Source: Branchiostoma floridae (lineage: Eukaryota > Chordata > Leptocardii > Amphioxiformes > Branchiostomatidae). From it: a DNA stretch of 64,000 nucleotides. The position numbers and the translations under genes were made by a program. The notes under the pieces were generated by a model. It was given only the letters and a program-made list of their open reading frames with translations, did no database searches and was not told the DNA's origin. The DNA lies in contig NC_049992.1 in NCBI RefSeq assembly GCF_000003815.2, forward strand, positions 385,930 through 449,929, in the 5' to 3' direction. This document shows, piece by piece, positions 51,801-55,134 of the stretch (within the stretch, counting starts at the first letter, position 1; each line of letters starts with the position of its first letter).

Positions 51801-52006
51801 CATGCGACAGTTGTCCCAGCCAGCACACATGCCGGCAGTGTCCTCACCCGACACCTTAGTCATAACAGAGCCACATGTGTTGACGTTAGTAGAAATACCA
51901 GCAGCCACTTTATATTAAACCTACCTCCAGACTTGGTCCCTGTAATGCTGTTCCCTCCCTCCGCATAGATCTGGGGCATCCAGGGTCGCCTCGGAGACAC
52001 GGACAT
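2637..52006 (-). CDS. PLCH: Phospholipase C-eta (phosphoinositide phospholipase C), whole gene, 26 exons seen
   Basis: The enzyme class hydrolyses PtdIns(4,5)P2 to IP3 and diacylglycerol at membranes in a Ca2+-dependent way. Exons join in phase: 52006-51925, 27685-27539, 26046-25914, 24475-24355, 21372-21244, 20726-20562, 20101-20008, 19607-19404, 18395-18276, 17702-17534, 16520-16413, 16061-15813, 15555-15448, 14977-14818, 14317-14192, gap, 13623-13420, 13068-12922, 12501-12425, 11410-11245, 9364-9146, 8475-8365, 7513-6939, 6216-6035, 5721-5188, 4923-4290, 3866-2637. Domain order is PH, EF-hands, X, linker, Y start, C2, long tail. Eta rather than other PLC classes is supported by the [16 protein letters not shown] start, [18 protein letters not shown], the [10 protein letters not shown] linker and tail motifs KSKSLGD and GVPEGACS, as I recall them from vertebrate PLCH2. 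The seen part totals about 2,060 residues, longer than vertebrate eta enzymes, mostly through the tail. Oddities: the Y core is missing at the gap, and exon 9 has frame lesions. Confidence 0.93.
4290..4923 (-). CDS. PLCH: PLCH exon 25, tail with predicted helix and acidic region
   Basis: It starts [20 protein letters not shown] then [20 protein letters not shown], a charged helix. A 120-residue Lys/Glu/Asp-rich stretch follows, then [16 protein letters not shown]. The charged central part is likely disordered or coiled. Acceptor CAACAG, donor GTGAGA. Confidence 0.83.
5188..5721 (-). CDS. PLCH: PLCH exon 24, tail
   Basis: The exon encodes [20 protein letters not shown] and a long Ser/Arg- and then Asp/Glu-rich stretch, closing with [20 protein letters not shown] and LATEDFTN. 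The last block looks helical, the rest disordered. The acceptor TTAG lies next to an AT-rich tract and is the weaker end. Confidence 0.8.
6035..6216 (-). CDS. PLCH: PLCH exon 23, tail
   Basis: The exon encodes [20 protein letters not shown], then [20 protein letters not shown] and a basic end. Donor is GTCTTT (AAAG before it). A partial copy of its start lies upstream at 6360-6402. Confidence 0.8.
6259..6365 (+). mobile_element. Fragment of a non-LTR retrotransposon ORF
   Basis: The plus strand reads [20 protein letters not shown] then LDMQKATP and DRGAACRVV. This is the well-known GRPKKRW.D.VKEDL..LG ... DR..WR tail at the C-terminus of many LINE reverse-transcriptase proteins. Only this piece is present, between the two exon-23 copies. 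Confidence 0.6.
6360..6402 (-). repeat. Upstream partial copy of PLCH exon 23
   Basis: An acceptor (CTTTAG) is followed by [14 protein letters not shown], 186 bases upstream of the true exon edge. Flanking intron bases are also similar. The frame closes at a stop before the true exon. Confidence 0.8.
6600..6760 (-). mobile_element. SINE tail, inverted
   Basis: Reverse complement of the tail seen at 19800-19935: AGGCAGTGGGTTGTTATCCA, CCCATCCCTCTCCTTCC and GAAGTCAGGTACTCATTTT. Confidence 0.65.
6939..7513 (-). CDS. PLCH: PLCH exon 22, tail with four 18-residue repeats
   Basis: After [20 protein letters not shown] the exon holds four near-identical 18-residue units of the form [18 protein letters not shown] (about 7210-7425), then a basic, disordered stretch. 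The repeats are close enough at DNA level (54-base period) to be recent and length-variable. Acceptor TTGCAG, donor GTAACA. Confidence 0.85.
7904..8281. mobile_element. hAT-like MITE with CAGGGCTCGAAAT ends and GTGCACCC repeats
   Basis: It opens CAGGGCTCGAAAT and closes with AGCCCTG. The interior carries many GTGCACCC motifs in both orientations, so most of the element can fold back. A close relative is at 47012-47345. Confidence 0.7.
8365..8475 (-). CDS. PLCH: PLCH exon 21, tail exon with GC donor
   Basis: The exon encodes [20 protein letters not shown] then [11 protein letters not shown]. The acceptor is CTTAAG. The donor reads CAG|GCAAGT, a strong consensus GC-type donor with no GT alternative in phase nearby. 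Joining gives a Gly codon with exon 22. Confidence 0.7.
8650..8800 (+). mobile_element. tRNA-derived SINE, partial
   Basis: TGGCTCAGAATCCAGAGGCC, GGTTTGAATCCC and GTGCCCATGGGAAAGGCAGT match the head and body of the SINE at 10925. Confidence 0.65.
9146..9364 (-). CDS. PLCH: PLCH exon 20, tail with internal repeat
   Basis: The exon starts [20 protein letters not shown] and contains an internal duplication: [16 protein letters not shown] and [16 protein letters not shown]. It is low-complexity and probably disordered. Its acceptor edge is copied twice upstream in a 268-base tandem array. Confidence 0.8.
9365..9915 (-). repeat. 268-base tandem array carrying PLCH exon 20 starts
   Basis: The same exon-20 segment recurs at 9321, 9589 and 9857, a constant 268-base period. 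The first two units are almost identical over their length. Each copy retains a TTTTCAG acceptor and [17 protein letters not shown]. The third unit is truncated and diverged (TTSDEQ changed by two or more bases). Confidence 0.92.
10106..10162. repeat. Perfect 25-base hairpin
   Basis: The arms 10106-10130 (GCTACCAGGTCATTTGTGGT then CACAG) and 10138-10162 are exact complements around the 7-base loop TCTTCTA. The loop sequence recurs just after the right arm. Confidence 0.93.
10925..11100 (+). mobile_element. tRNA-derived SINE
   Basis: The head has tRNA-like boxes (GTGGTGCAACTGGT and GAGTTCGATAC), and the body has TTGTGCCCTTGGGAAAGGCA and CACCCAGGTGTAAAAATGGG. The same body recurs at several places in the window. 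It fits the tRNA-derived amphioxus SINE type I recall (BfSINE1). Confidence 0.7.
11245..11410 (-). CDS. PLCH: PLCH exon 19, start of C-terminal tail
   Basis: The exon encodes [20 protein letters not shown], then [20 protein letters not shown] and MPRWHLGS. The position corresponds to the basic Ser-rich segment after C2 in eta enzymes. Phase 0 start, one spare G at the end. Confidence 0.82.
11759..11969. mobile_element. MITE with TACTGTAATTC ends, copy 2
   Basis: Same family as 425-580: TACTGTAATTCCTCA at one end and GTGAATTACAGTA at the other, with GTTCACGGTTTTCACGGTGA inside. It lies in the intron between PLCH exons 18 and 19. Confidence 0.65.
11995..12190. repeat. 47-base minisatellite
   Basis: Four units containing GTTCCAATATTTAGGACAGT and TACCAAGGACAGCT, with starts at 12018, 12064, 12111 and 12158 (46-47 base period). 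A stray unit lies at 12366-12410 beside exon 18. Confidence 0.9.
12425..12501 (-). CDS. PLCH: PLCH exon 18, end of C2 domain
   Basis: Short exon encoding [20 protein letters not shown] then TDYQGK, the highly conserved PGYRHVYLEG...ASIFVHV strand pair closing the C2 domain. The phase joins exon 17 by a split Gly codon. Confidence 0.93.
12922..13068 (-). CDS. PLCH: PLCH exon 17, middle of C2 domain
   Basis: It encodes [20 protein letters not shown] then [11 protein letters not shown] and [13 protein letters not shown], matching GFNP.WEETL.F.VHMPE.A.VRFLVWD.D. The vertebrate D-H-D loop is replaced by YSDHQQE, so Ca2+ coordination by this loop may differ. Confidence 0.92.
13420..13623 (-). CDS. 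PLCH: PLCH exon 16, end of Y domain and start of C2
   Basis: The exon encodes [20 protein letters not shown], then [13 protein letters not shown] and [20 protein letters not shown], matching FNP....P...KKQL.L.VISGQQLP and VEVEI.GLP.D...EQTR. It is shorter than vertebrate proteins around the first Ca2+-binding loop. Confidence 0.9.
14092..14191. other. Assembly gap of 100 N
   Basis: Exactly 100 Ns interrupt exon 15. A round number of this kind is usually a placeholder of unknown true size. I find no exon for the Y core (the IYPS..R.DSSN.NP and WN.GCQ.VALN region) in 13630-14091, so those exons probably lie in the missing sequence. Confidence 0.95.
14192..14317 (-). CDS. PLCH: PLCH exon 15, start of catalytic Y domain, cut by gap
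   Basis: The exon encodes [20 protein letters not shown] then [20 protein letters not shown] before reaching the Ns. KLCRELSDLV..T.SV is the first Y-domain strand and helix in eta enzymes. The 3' end is unknown. Confidence 0.88.
14818..14977 (-). CDS. PLCH: PLCH exon 14, X-Y linker
   Basis: The exon encodes [20 protein letters not shown], an acidic stretch, and [16 protein letters not shown]. It ends with one spare G before GTAGAT, in phase with the next exon. Low conservation is expected here. Confidence 0.75.
15043..15216. mobile_element. MITE with TACTGTAAATGCATTTAAGTTCGCGG ends, copy 1
   Basis: It begins TACTGTAAATGCATTTAAGT and ends TTCTGCATTTACTGTA, with TTTCGCG motifs between. It sits in the intron between PLCH exons 13 and 14. 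A half copy is at 16208-16320. Confidence 0.75.
15448..15555 (-). CDS. PLCH: PLCH exon 13, X-Y linker
   Basis: Thirty-six codons in phase 0 encode [20 protein letters not shown] then [16 protein letters not shown]. The basic, Ser-rich composition fits the linker, and the frame joins its neighbours without adjustment. Confidence 0.78.
15813..16061 (-). CDS. PLCH: PLCH exon 12, X-Y linker
   Basis: Eighty-three codons begin [20 protein letters not shown], corresponding to the RKKL.SLIKES linker helix of vertebrate eta proteins. The exon ends in an Arg/Ser-rich stretch ([12 protein letters not shown] type) typical of disordered linkers. Acceptor CTTCCAG and donor GTTTGT. Confidence 0.82.
16413..16520 (-). 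CDS. PLCH: PLCH exon 11, start of X-Y linker
   Basis: Thirty-six codons in phase 0 encode [20 protein letters not shown] then [20 protein letters not shown] and [11 protein letters not shown] are diagnostic of eta-type linkers, and the acidic stretch corresponds to the autoinhibitory linker region. Confidence 0.92.
16543..16617 (-). repeat. Upstream partial copy of PLCH exon 11
   Basis: The copy begins with an acceptor and encodes [20 protein letters not shown] then DSADE before running into intron sequence. Use of this acceptor would reach a TAA at the true exon boundary. A smaller fragment of the exon 3' edge also recurs near 16335-16365. Confidence 0.85.
17015..17533 (-). repeat. Tandem array of PLCH exon 10 ends and donors
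   Basis: Units of about 101-113 bases each hold a copy of [18 protein letters not shown], a GTGAGATG donor and a (TTTG)n intron piece. Donor positions are 17112, 17213, 17326 and 17431, besides the true one at 17532. A diverged unit lies at 17015-17090. The TTTG tract length differs between units. Confidence 0.88.
17534..17702 (-). CDS. PLCH: PLCH exon 10, end of core X domain
   Basis: The exon encodes [32 protein letters not shown] and [17 protein letters not shown], matching FPVILSIENHCS.QQQ..A and LPSP..LKGKILVK. The donor is GTGAGA. Its 3' part and donor are repeated downstream in a tandem array. Confidence 0.92.
17962..18112. repeat. 65-base inverted repeat with 21-base loop
   Basis: The arms 17962-18026 and 18048-18112 match at 64 of 65 positions (one GGTACG/GGCACG difference). 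Arms contain ACTGATATTTAAACATGCTT. It lies just downstream of the broken PLCH exon 9. Confidence 0.92.
18276..18395 (-). CDS. PLCH: PLCH exon 9, second catalytic His segment, frame broken
   Basis: This exon should encode [19 protein letters not shown] (second catalytic His) and [13 protein letters not shown]. As assembled these three blocks sit in different frames: one extra base near GGGGGAAGCC compared with sibling copies, one base missing before CTCTTCAGG and one missing after GCTTA, where a TAA stop results. Splice sites (CCAG acceptor, GTGGGA donor) are intact. It is either a sequence error in a repeat-rich stretch or a damaged allele. Confidence 0.8.
18478..18903 (-). repeat. Four further copies of the PLCH exon 9 start
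   Basis: Acceptor edges lie at 18538, 18637, 18766 and 18903, each followed by TTGACTGT. The copies at 18538 and 18903 keep an open [21 protein letters not shown]. The one at 18637 has lost the exon body, and the one at 18766 changes HG to HV. None contains the downstream LFRDV part, so they are partial duplicates spaced about 100-140 bases apart. Confidence 0.85.
18960..19395. repeat. (TAGAA)n-type microsatellite
   Basis: An imperfect pentamer array GAATAGAATAGAATAGAA with TAGAG/TACAG variants over 400 bases, in the intron between PLCH exons 8 and 9. Confidence 0.92.
19404..19607 (-). CDS. PLCH: PLCH exon 8, start of catalytic X domain
   Basis: It encodes [15 protein letters not shown], then the X-domain opening with SHNTYL, whose His is a catalytic acid/base residue in PI-PLCs, then [20 protein letters not shown] and CRCVE. 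It ends with base C before GTAAGT. Joined to exon 9 this makes the canonical ELDCWDG with the Glu and Asp Ca2+ ligands. Confidence 0.93.
19665..19935 (+). mobile_element. tRNA-derived SINE, fuller copy with tail
   Basis: It carries GATTGGGCTTAGCGAATAT, TTTGGGAATGGCACTTAACA, ACCAGGTGTAAAAATGAGTA and a tail CAACCCACTGCCTCTACAGC. It lies in the intron between PLCH exons 7 and 8. Confidence 0.72.
20008..20101 (-). CDS. PLCH: PLCH exon 7, end of EF-hand region
   Basis: The exon encodes [20 protein letters not shown] followed by [10 protein letters not shown], matching the CLDII..FE......LGIDGF segment just before the X domain. It ends with one spare G before GTCAGT. Confidence 0.88.
20562..20726 (-). 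CDS. PLCH: PLCH exon 6, second EF-hand region
   Basis: Fifty-five codons in phase 0 include [20 protein letters not shown] and [13 protein letters not shown], the EF-hand helix block (L.FEEF..FYK.MS.R.DL ... FL..EQK). A partial copy of this exon with its own acceptor lies just upstream at 20779-20864. Confidence 0.92.
20779..20864 (-). repeat. Upstream partial copy of PLCH exon 6
   Basis: The copy carries a CTCCAG acceptor and the first 27 codons of exon 6, changed almost only at silent positions. Reading from its acceptor edge at 20864, the frame stays open for 46 codons straight into the true exon at 20726. The flanking intron sequence is duplicated too, and a third short remnant lies near 20936. 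Confidence 0.85.
21244..21372 (-). CDS. PLCH: PLCH exon 5, first EF-hand
   Basis: Forty-three codons in phase 0 begin [19 protein letters not shown]. The D-G-D-R-D-G-R-L loop keeps acidic residues at positions 1, 3 and 5 and Gly at 6 of an EF-hand. It lines up with ADKNGDG.L of vertebrate eta enzymes. Confidence 0.9.
22000..23110. repeat. Diverged tandem repeat in the intron between PLCH exons 4 and 5
   Basis: At least five units share CCCTATCTTACCAGTTGGCA, GTGTCCTTAACCCCAGCAG and CTCTTGATTGAATCC, with spacings of about 150-230 bases. No coding role seen. Confidence 0.7.
24355..24475 (-). CDS. PLCH: PLCH exon 4, C-terminal helix of PH domain
   Basis: The exon encodes [19 protein letters not shown], the PH helix (EEA..WV.GLRYLM in vertebrates), then about 20 linker residues. 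The acceptor (CTGCAG) is clear. The donor is not: the nearest in-phase GT at 24354 adds eight residues (WQYPFSHM) relative to vertebrate proteins, where W of the next exon follows directly. Confidence 0.75.
24536..24760. mobile_element. Foldback MITE (TTCACCTTTATCCG family), copy 1
   Basis: The left arm begins TAACGTAAGTTCACCTTTAT and the right arm ends ATAAAGGTGAACTAGCTTTA. A central GGATATCAAGTCGA block is shared with the other copies. It lies between PLCH exons 3 and 4. Confidence 0.75.
25914..26046 (-). CDS. PLCH: PLCH exon 3, middle of PH domain
   Basis: The exon encodes [15 protein letters not shown], then [20 protein letters not shown], the beta-strand region written FDP.CCF.I.HG....LDLV in eta enzymes. 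It starts at phase 1 and ends at phase 2, matching its neighbours. Donor is GTAACC. Confidence 0.88.
26168..27056. mobile_element. 0.89-kb inverted-repeat element, copy 1
   Basis: The ends are TAACATGCATTGGCATAATA and, inverted, TATTATGCCAATGGATGTTA, so the terminal repeat is about 26 bases. TA is at both borders, consistent with a TA target site. It lies in intron 2 of PLCH. A 61-codon minus ORF inside (26412-26597) recurs in copy 2. The interior has ACCGGT palindromes. Confidence 0.85.
27539..27685 (-). CDS. PLCH: PLCH exon 2, start of PH domain
   Basis: The exon encodes [19 protein letters not shown] followed by the strand with [17 protein letters not shown]. This is the first part of the PH domain of PLC-eta and closely follows the vertebrate pattern. 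It is bounded by a CCAG acceptor and a GTAAGA donor, ending with one spare base A. The acceptor edge is embedded in a small tandem array (27686-27975). Confidence 0.88.
27686..27975. repeat. Tandem array at the PLCH exon 2 acceptor, with tRNA-like pieces
   Basis: Units of about 75-85 bases each hold CTAGAGGTCC..GGGTTCGAATCCC-like sequence (a B-box-like motif) and a GATACTGGAACACAACAGG block. The latter is the exon 2 acceptor edge (GTTCCAG plus about ten exon bases). Four units can be counted. Confidence 0.65.
28163..29070. mobile_element. Pogo/Tc1-like element remnant with GGCCACC ends
   Basis: The ends are TACAGTCAAACCTGTATTAG and the inverted TAGACAGGTTTGACTGTA, with TA borders and tandem AGCGGCCACC motifs just inside. 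The CAGT..AACC type of end and TA site fit the pogo/Tigger group (family knowledge, not proven here). No transposase ORF remains in the ~0.9 kb. Confidence 0.7.
29490..29600. repeat. (TG)n microsatellite
   Basis: Imperfect GTGTGTGTGC tract. ORFs across it on both strands are repeat artefacts. Confidence 0.9.
29887..30068. mobile_element. MITE with TACTGTAAATGCATTT ends, copy 2
   Basis: TACTGTAAATGCATTTCAGT at the left and TTTTACAGTA at the right with internal TTCGCGGTAGC. It is more diverged than the copy at 46591. Confidence 0.7.
30511..30736. mobile_element. Foldback MITE (TTCACCTTTATCCG family), copy 2
   Basis: Long matching arms: GGGGTAACCTATATCCGTTG on the left and its complement CAACGGATATAGGTTACCCC on the right. 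The ends are TAACGATAGTTCAC and GTGAACTAGCGTTA. Confidence 0.8.
33505..33727. mobile_element. Foldback MITE (TTCACCTTTATCCG family), copy 3
   Basis: The best-preserved copy: TATCCGTTGGGTAACCTATA on the left and TATAGGTTACCCAACGGATA on the right are perfect complements. Partial relatives lie at 7610-7655 and near 34600-34700. Confidence 0.82.
34811..35168. mobile_element. hAT-like MITE with TGCAGGT interior, copy 1
   Basis: The interior is built from ACCTGCAC/GTGCAGGT motifs instead of GTGCACCC, but the right end TAGAGCCCTG is shared with the 7904 family. AACTTCA flanks both ends, consistent with most of an 8-base target duplication. Confidence 0.65.
36399..36847. mobile_element. MITE with AGGCCTAGGAAAAAA ends
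   Basis: AGGCCTAGGAAAAAAAATGT then TTTGTTTCCTGTTTC at the left, with GAAACAGGAAACACAACATC and TTTTTTCCTAGGCCT at the right. About 450 bases, no ORF. Confidence 0.72.
37565..37774. mobile_element. MITE with GAGGGTCTGCATG ends, copy 1
   Basis: GAGGGTCTGCATGGGG at the left and GCATGCAGACCCTC at the right. The interior shares TGAATTCAGAAGAACC and TACGAATTACG with the copy at 49584. A poly-G run lies near its left end. Confidence 0.75.
38137..38510. mobile_element. hAT-like MITE with TGCAGGT interior, copy 2
   Basis: The element opens CAGGGCTCGAAATCC and closes TTTCTAGCCCTG. The interior resembles 34811-35168 in inverted order (TACCTGCACCGGTGCAGGTA near the left end). No ORF. Confidence 0.65.
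39290..39440 (-). mobile_element. SINE fragment, inverted
   Basis: GTGCAATTCCCAGGGGCACA and GGATTCAAACCCAGGACCTA are the reverse complement of the SINE body and B-box. A similar fragment is at 39765-39850, and both are followed by AAATGCCAAGG.TAGGGTGGA. Confidence 0.6.
41261..41438. mobile_element. Short inverted-repeat element with CCTCTACCAG ends
   Basis: CCTCTACCAG.CTC at the left and GAGCCTGGTAGAGG at the right, with ATTGGCCAAT / TTAGCCAATT inside. It ends just upstream of the IL-17-like start codon. Half copies occur at 41-100. Confidence 0.55.
41503..42398 (+). CDS. IL17: IL-17-like secreted cytokine, nested in PLCH intron 1
   Basis: Two coding exons, 41503-41702 and 42041-42398, join by GAAAG|GTAGGT and CCATAG|GG into about 185 residues. 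The start codon lies directly after a TTTTTTGTAG acceptor, so a 5' untranslated exon is likely upstream. [20 protein letters not shown] then CAG looks like a signal peptide. The family fold shows as IPAWTY, then C-x4-C (PDCSTSTC), a single Cys (VACPF) and the closing VACTCV. C-x4-C and C-x-C are the cystine-knot pairs of IL-17 proteins, whose members are secreted dimers acting through IL-17 receptors. The C-terminal 35 residues are unusually Arg/Lys-rich, which may bind glycosaminoglycan or nucleic acid (inference). A possible AATAAA follows the stop. It runs opposite to PLCH. Confidence 0.85.
42596..43475. mobile_element. 0.88-kb inverted-repeat element, copy 2
   Basis: This is nearly identical along its whole length to 26168-27056 with only scattered substitutions and small indels, in the same orientation. 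It lies in PLCH intron 1, about 200 bases past the IL-17-like gene. Confidence 0.87.
43782..43844. repeat. 19-base hairpin
   Basis: TATAGCTCCCGAGTCTCTT at 43782-43800 and its complement at 43826-43844 with one mismatch and a 25-base loop. Confidence 0.88.
44007..44411. mobile_element. hAT-like MITE with TAGGGCTGGG ends, copy 1
   Basis: TAGGGCTGGGTATCGGTAC at the left and CGGTTCCCAGCCCTA at the right, flanked by the direct repeat TTCTGGTA. The interior is rich in GGACCGG/CAGGTCC motifs. These ends and the 8-base duplication fit hAT. Confidence 0.82.
46591..46802. mobile_element. MITE with TACTGTAAATGCATTT ends, copy 3
   Basis: The arms are well matched: TACTGTAAATGCAGAAATGT at the left and GCGAACTTAAATGCATTTAC at the right, with repeated TACCGCGAA blocks. 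TA borders suggest a TA target site. Confidence 0.8.
47012..47345. mobile_element. hAT-like MITE, second GTGCACCC copy
   Basis: CAGGGCTCAAAATAC at the left, AATTTCGAGCCCTG at the right, with GGTGCACCCAAA motifs on both arms. Length and interior agree with 7904-8281. The flanks (AATACTGAT / GATACTCAG) are only weakly alike. Confidence 0.7.
49225..49355 (-). mobile_element. SINE fragment, inverted
   Basis: Contains ACTCATTTACAACTGAGTGA, GTGCCTTTTCCAAGTGCACA and GGAATCAAACTTGAGACCTC, the reverse complement of the common SINE body. A 22-base direct repeat (AGGTGTGTGGGTGGAGACAG) follows at 49380-49430. Confidence 0.6.
49584..49785. mobile_element. MITE with GAGGGTCTGCATG ends, copy 2
   Basis: GAGGGTCCGCATGGGG at the left and GCATGCAGACCCTC at the right, flanked by the direct repeat TATCAT. 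A fragment of the same end is near 44730-44760. Confidence 0.78.
51925..52006 (-). CDS. PLCH: PLCH exon 1, start codon and N-terminus
   Basis: The ATG at 52006 opens 27 codons beginning [18 protein letters not shown] and ends with one spare base G before a GTAGG donor. The PH exon 24 kb away begins TG, giving a Val codon at the place where vertebrate eta proteins have Val before the PH start. The phase fit is the main support. There is no homology for the short N-terminus itself, so an alternative first exon is possible. Confidence 0.65.
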
Positions 52007-53544
52007 TCCAAAATCCACCCCTTGATTCAGCGTGAAATGACGATTTTCAGCGGTGACAGGGGGTAGCCTGTTAACATGCCTTGTGGCCAGCGTTTAAACC
52101 AACTTGTTATCCTAAACTTGCAGCGGTGCCACCTCTTCCAGACTTAGTACTAGTTCCTCTGGCAGCCAGCTGTACGAAGTACACATCCACAACTCCAGGC
52201 TGGTAGTAGTAAGTGCTCTCTCCATGTTCTATAGACAGCAGTAGAAGAGTATACAATTGTACCACAACAGCCACCCTGTGATCGGGCAGTGTTCGCAGCT
52301 TACCCGAGGGGGCACGAGGTTACCCAAACATGCGACCCCATTCCATTCTCAATCAATAAGTGCGCTAACGGTCCAGGGGAGACCCATTGTTGTGCCGGTG
52401 AGGTAAGCTCCGCCCACTACAGCAACTGTCAATCACAGCCAGGGACTGGTCCATTCTTAAGCAGGGGTGCACATCTACTTTGAAACTCAGGAAAACAAAG
52501 GAAATCCCAGGCCAAAGAAAGCAAATTTGATCTGAAAGCAGTTTAACCAAGGAGGTTTTCTGGTCGTGACAGAGAAGACAGACGAGATGCTATATATGTA
52601 CAGTATTTACAGGTTCATTGTACCTAACAAGGAGCTTAAAAAATCAAGGAGCTTGATTTTTTAAGCTCCTTGTACCTAAGAAATTGCCCTACATGTATTA
52701 TGCATTATTGTATTCTTATGTACTTTCATGGCTGGGTTATGTACTAGTACTAATTACATGTACTTGCAATTAGCCTTCGGGCATGAATTTGCAATAAAGT
52801 TATTATAACCATTGTATTTTCCACAAACACAATCGTGACAATGGACTGCAACCCTTTCCAGTAGCGTGCACGTCAGGTGAGCAGCACAGTCGACTGGATT
52901 CGAACTAAAGACCTCTTGGTCAAGAAGTAGGGTCACCATCACTGGAATACACTCGGACTACTAATTTCTTCAGTTATAAAGAAACTTTGACCAATCTAAT
53001 GTTTGGGATTAGTTGGGCAAGCTAAAAAGGGAATTTCTCTGTGACACCCCTAAAACCATACATCCATGCAGCCGTTCATTTTTTGGCTTGGTGTAACAGT
53101 GGGGTTCAAGTGCTGCCAAACTGACCACGCCAACAGCTCTGAGCTTTTGGTGTTGTGGTTTGCACGACTTGGATTTGTAATCTGCCGCCCTGGGTTCTAT
53201 CCAGGGTGTCGGCATGTTGTTTCTTTCTGTTTTTCTCAGCCCTCTGGTTGTTTCATTGGCACTTTTTTAGGGTAACCCACTCGGAGTAATATATGAGACC
53301 TTAACCCATCTAGTCACCATAGCTAGATACATGCAGCTGTATGAACTAGAATGTGGCCTTGTCCCACTAAAAGCACTCTGCATTCCCAGACATACTGAAA
53401 ATGAAACCATATATGCCATGGCCCATACATAACAGTTTAGGGTTCAGGCTCCTATATAACCTCTCTAAACTAAAATTGTACCAGCTGTTATAGTGGGCAG
53501 TGACCTCTGAACTCTACAGATCAAGTTCACCATCTCCATAGTGA
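52007..53544. other. 5' flank of PLCH
   Basis: The sequence directly upstream of the start codon (52007-52330) is moderately CpG-rich and could hold the promoter, but no TATA box or clear start site is visible. A hairpin and tRNA-like fragments (52840-52930, 53150-53220) follow. Confidence 0.4.
52627..52673. repeat. Perfect 21-base hairpin with AAGGAGCTT motif
   Basis: The arms ACAAGGAGCTTAAAAAATCA plus one base and their exact complement surround a 5-base loop GGAGC. It is one of several foldbacks in the window that use the same AAGGAG(C/G)TT core. Confidence 0.93.
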
Positions 53545-53724
53545 TACAGTAGAAGCCAGTTAATTGCACAATGGATTAACGCACACTTCTGTTAACTGCA
53601 CAAAATCCCCAAATCCCAAACCGGAGCAGTCCAGTTGGATAACTTCACATTATTGCATCAACCGGATAATTGCACTTAATATGCTGGCAAAAATGGGGTG
53701 TGCAATTAAACGGCTTCTACTGTA
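53545..53724. mobile_element. MITE with TACAGTAGAAGCC ends, copy 1
   Basis: TACAGTAGAAGCCAGTTAAT at the left and AAACGGCTTCTACTGTA at the right, TA borders, about 180 bases. It resembles pogo-type ends. Confidence 0.78.
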
Positions 53725-54803
53725 GTAGGGGTTTTTCAAAATTTCATATCCAGTTGTTTGAGAAATTATCATTTGGCATAAATATATAGTTATGGTTCAT
53801 TTTTCCAGGTTTGAGACTACTGACATTAGAACATTAGATTCAGTTCGTTTTAACCTTTTAACCCTCACATTGCTACTGACAGGCTTTTAAAGCCTAGTTC
53901 CAACCAGCCTTAGTCTTCAGGGGGTTAACAAGAGAGGTTTTAAAAGGTCCTGACATGTAGCCTGACACCATTGAACTGGTCAAATTTGGCAACCGGCCAA
54001 AAACAACCTTGACAGATATACCCTGACTACATCCCAACTTAGCCACTGAGCTATGGACAAGAAGAAATCTGCGAAACTTTGCAACAACGTTTTCTCCAAT
54101 GTTTATCCTTTCATTCCCCGGGCATAATATATCTGCTCCTAACGACAAAAAATGCAAACATTCCATCCAAATTGACAGGTAAAAATTGAAGCTTCTGGAC
54201 ATTTTCATCCGATTGTTGCAAAACTTCCAGAAAATCAAGATGAAAGCTGAAAATGTCCTTTCACTCTCAGAAGGTTCAGATTATAATTCATTAATTGGTG
54301 CCTTTGGTACTCAAAGCACAACTTTACTCTGTTATTGAGAATAATCCTTTAAACACCTTTTGGTGTGTAGGGCAGTGCCCATCTCTGTTTCTATAATATA
54401 GCCCATGGGCCACTTTGGTGGGGGGGGGAGCTTGTCCACTTGTGGTACATCATGTGTGTTCAACTACAGGAACATCAGTGCTGGGTGTTTAGCAGAGAAA
54501 GCAGTCTGTACTGTTCCTAAATACCTCAGTAGGACATAGCTCCAAGTTAAAACCAGCAAAACAGCTACACCCCACCATCCCTAAAAGTGTTTTGTGTACT
54601 TGGTTGTTCATTCAGTGGATGCAAGAACTGGCCATGAATTATGGCACCATATACACCAAAGGAAAGTGGGTCATTAACTCTACTACTGCTATTGCACCAT
54701 CATCAAACTAAGGCCAGAGAAAGGTTGTGAGTTGGAACTTGGAGAAAACAACACTTGGTAACCAATACAGAGGAGAGAAGAGGAGTTTGCAGTGGCTGTA
54801 AGT

Positions 54804-55134
54804 CAGGGCTTTAGCCAGCTCGAAATTTTTTTCCGTCAGCCAATTCCAATTGTCGCGAAAACTGCGAAAATTGATTGAACTGAGACCTTGAAAAACGGGT
54901 TTTAATGAGATTATCGTATGCGAAAGGGCGCCGACACACATTGTCAACAATCATAACAATAGCAAAACAAACAGTGTGTGGCTTTTCCGACCGTGGACAG
55001 CGTCCCCAAGCCGCCTGTAGCTTCCACCAAGGATTTTTGTCCGTCAAGGTTGACGGATTGGTTTGAAAATTTTTCCGTCCGACGCAGCAAATTTCCGTCA
55101 ATTGACGGAAAAACGGACGCTGGCTAGAGCCCTG
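54804..55134. mobile_element. hAT-like MITE with TTGACGG interior and 8-bp target duplication
   Basis: CAGGGCTTTAGCCAGC at the left and GCTGGCTAGAGCCCTG at the right. The flanks are an exact 8-base direct repeat CTGTAAGT, the hallmark of hAT insertion. The interior contains TTGACGGAAAAACGGACG. A relative in opposite orientation is at 56634-56959. Confidence 0.8.

Larger units (their letters stand above)
43476..51924. other. PLCH intron 1, upstream half: no gene recognised outside listed elements
   Basis: Contains the MITEs listed separately, a different tRNA-like unit near 45990-46110 (AGGTCGTGGGTTCGCATCCC) and otherwise unremarkable AT-rich sequence. A CpG-richer patch at 50880-51110 holds a 65-codon minus ORF starting [20 protein letters not shown], too short to claim. 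Confidence 0.5.
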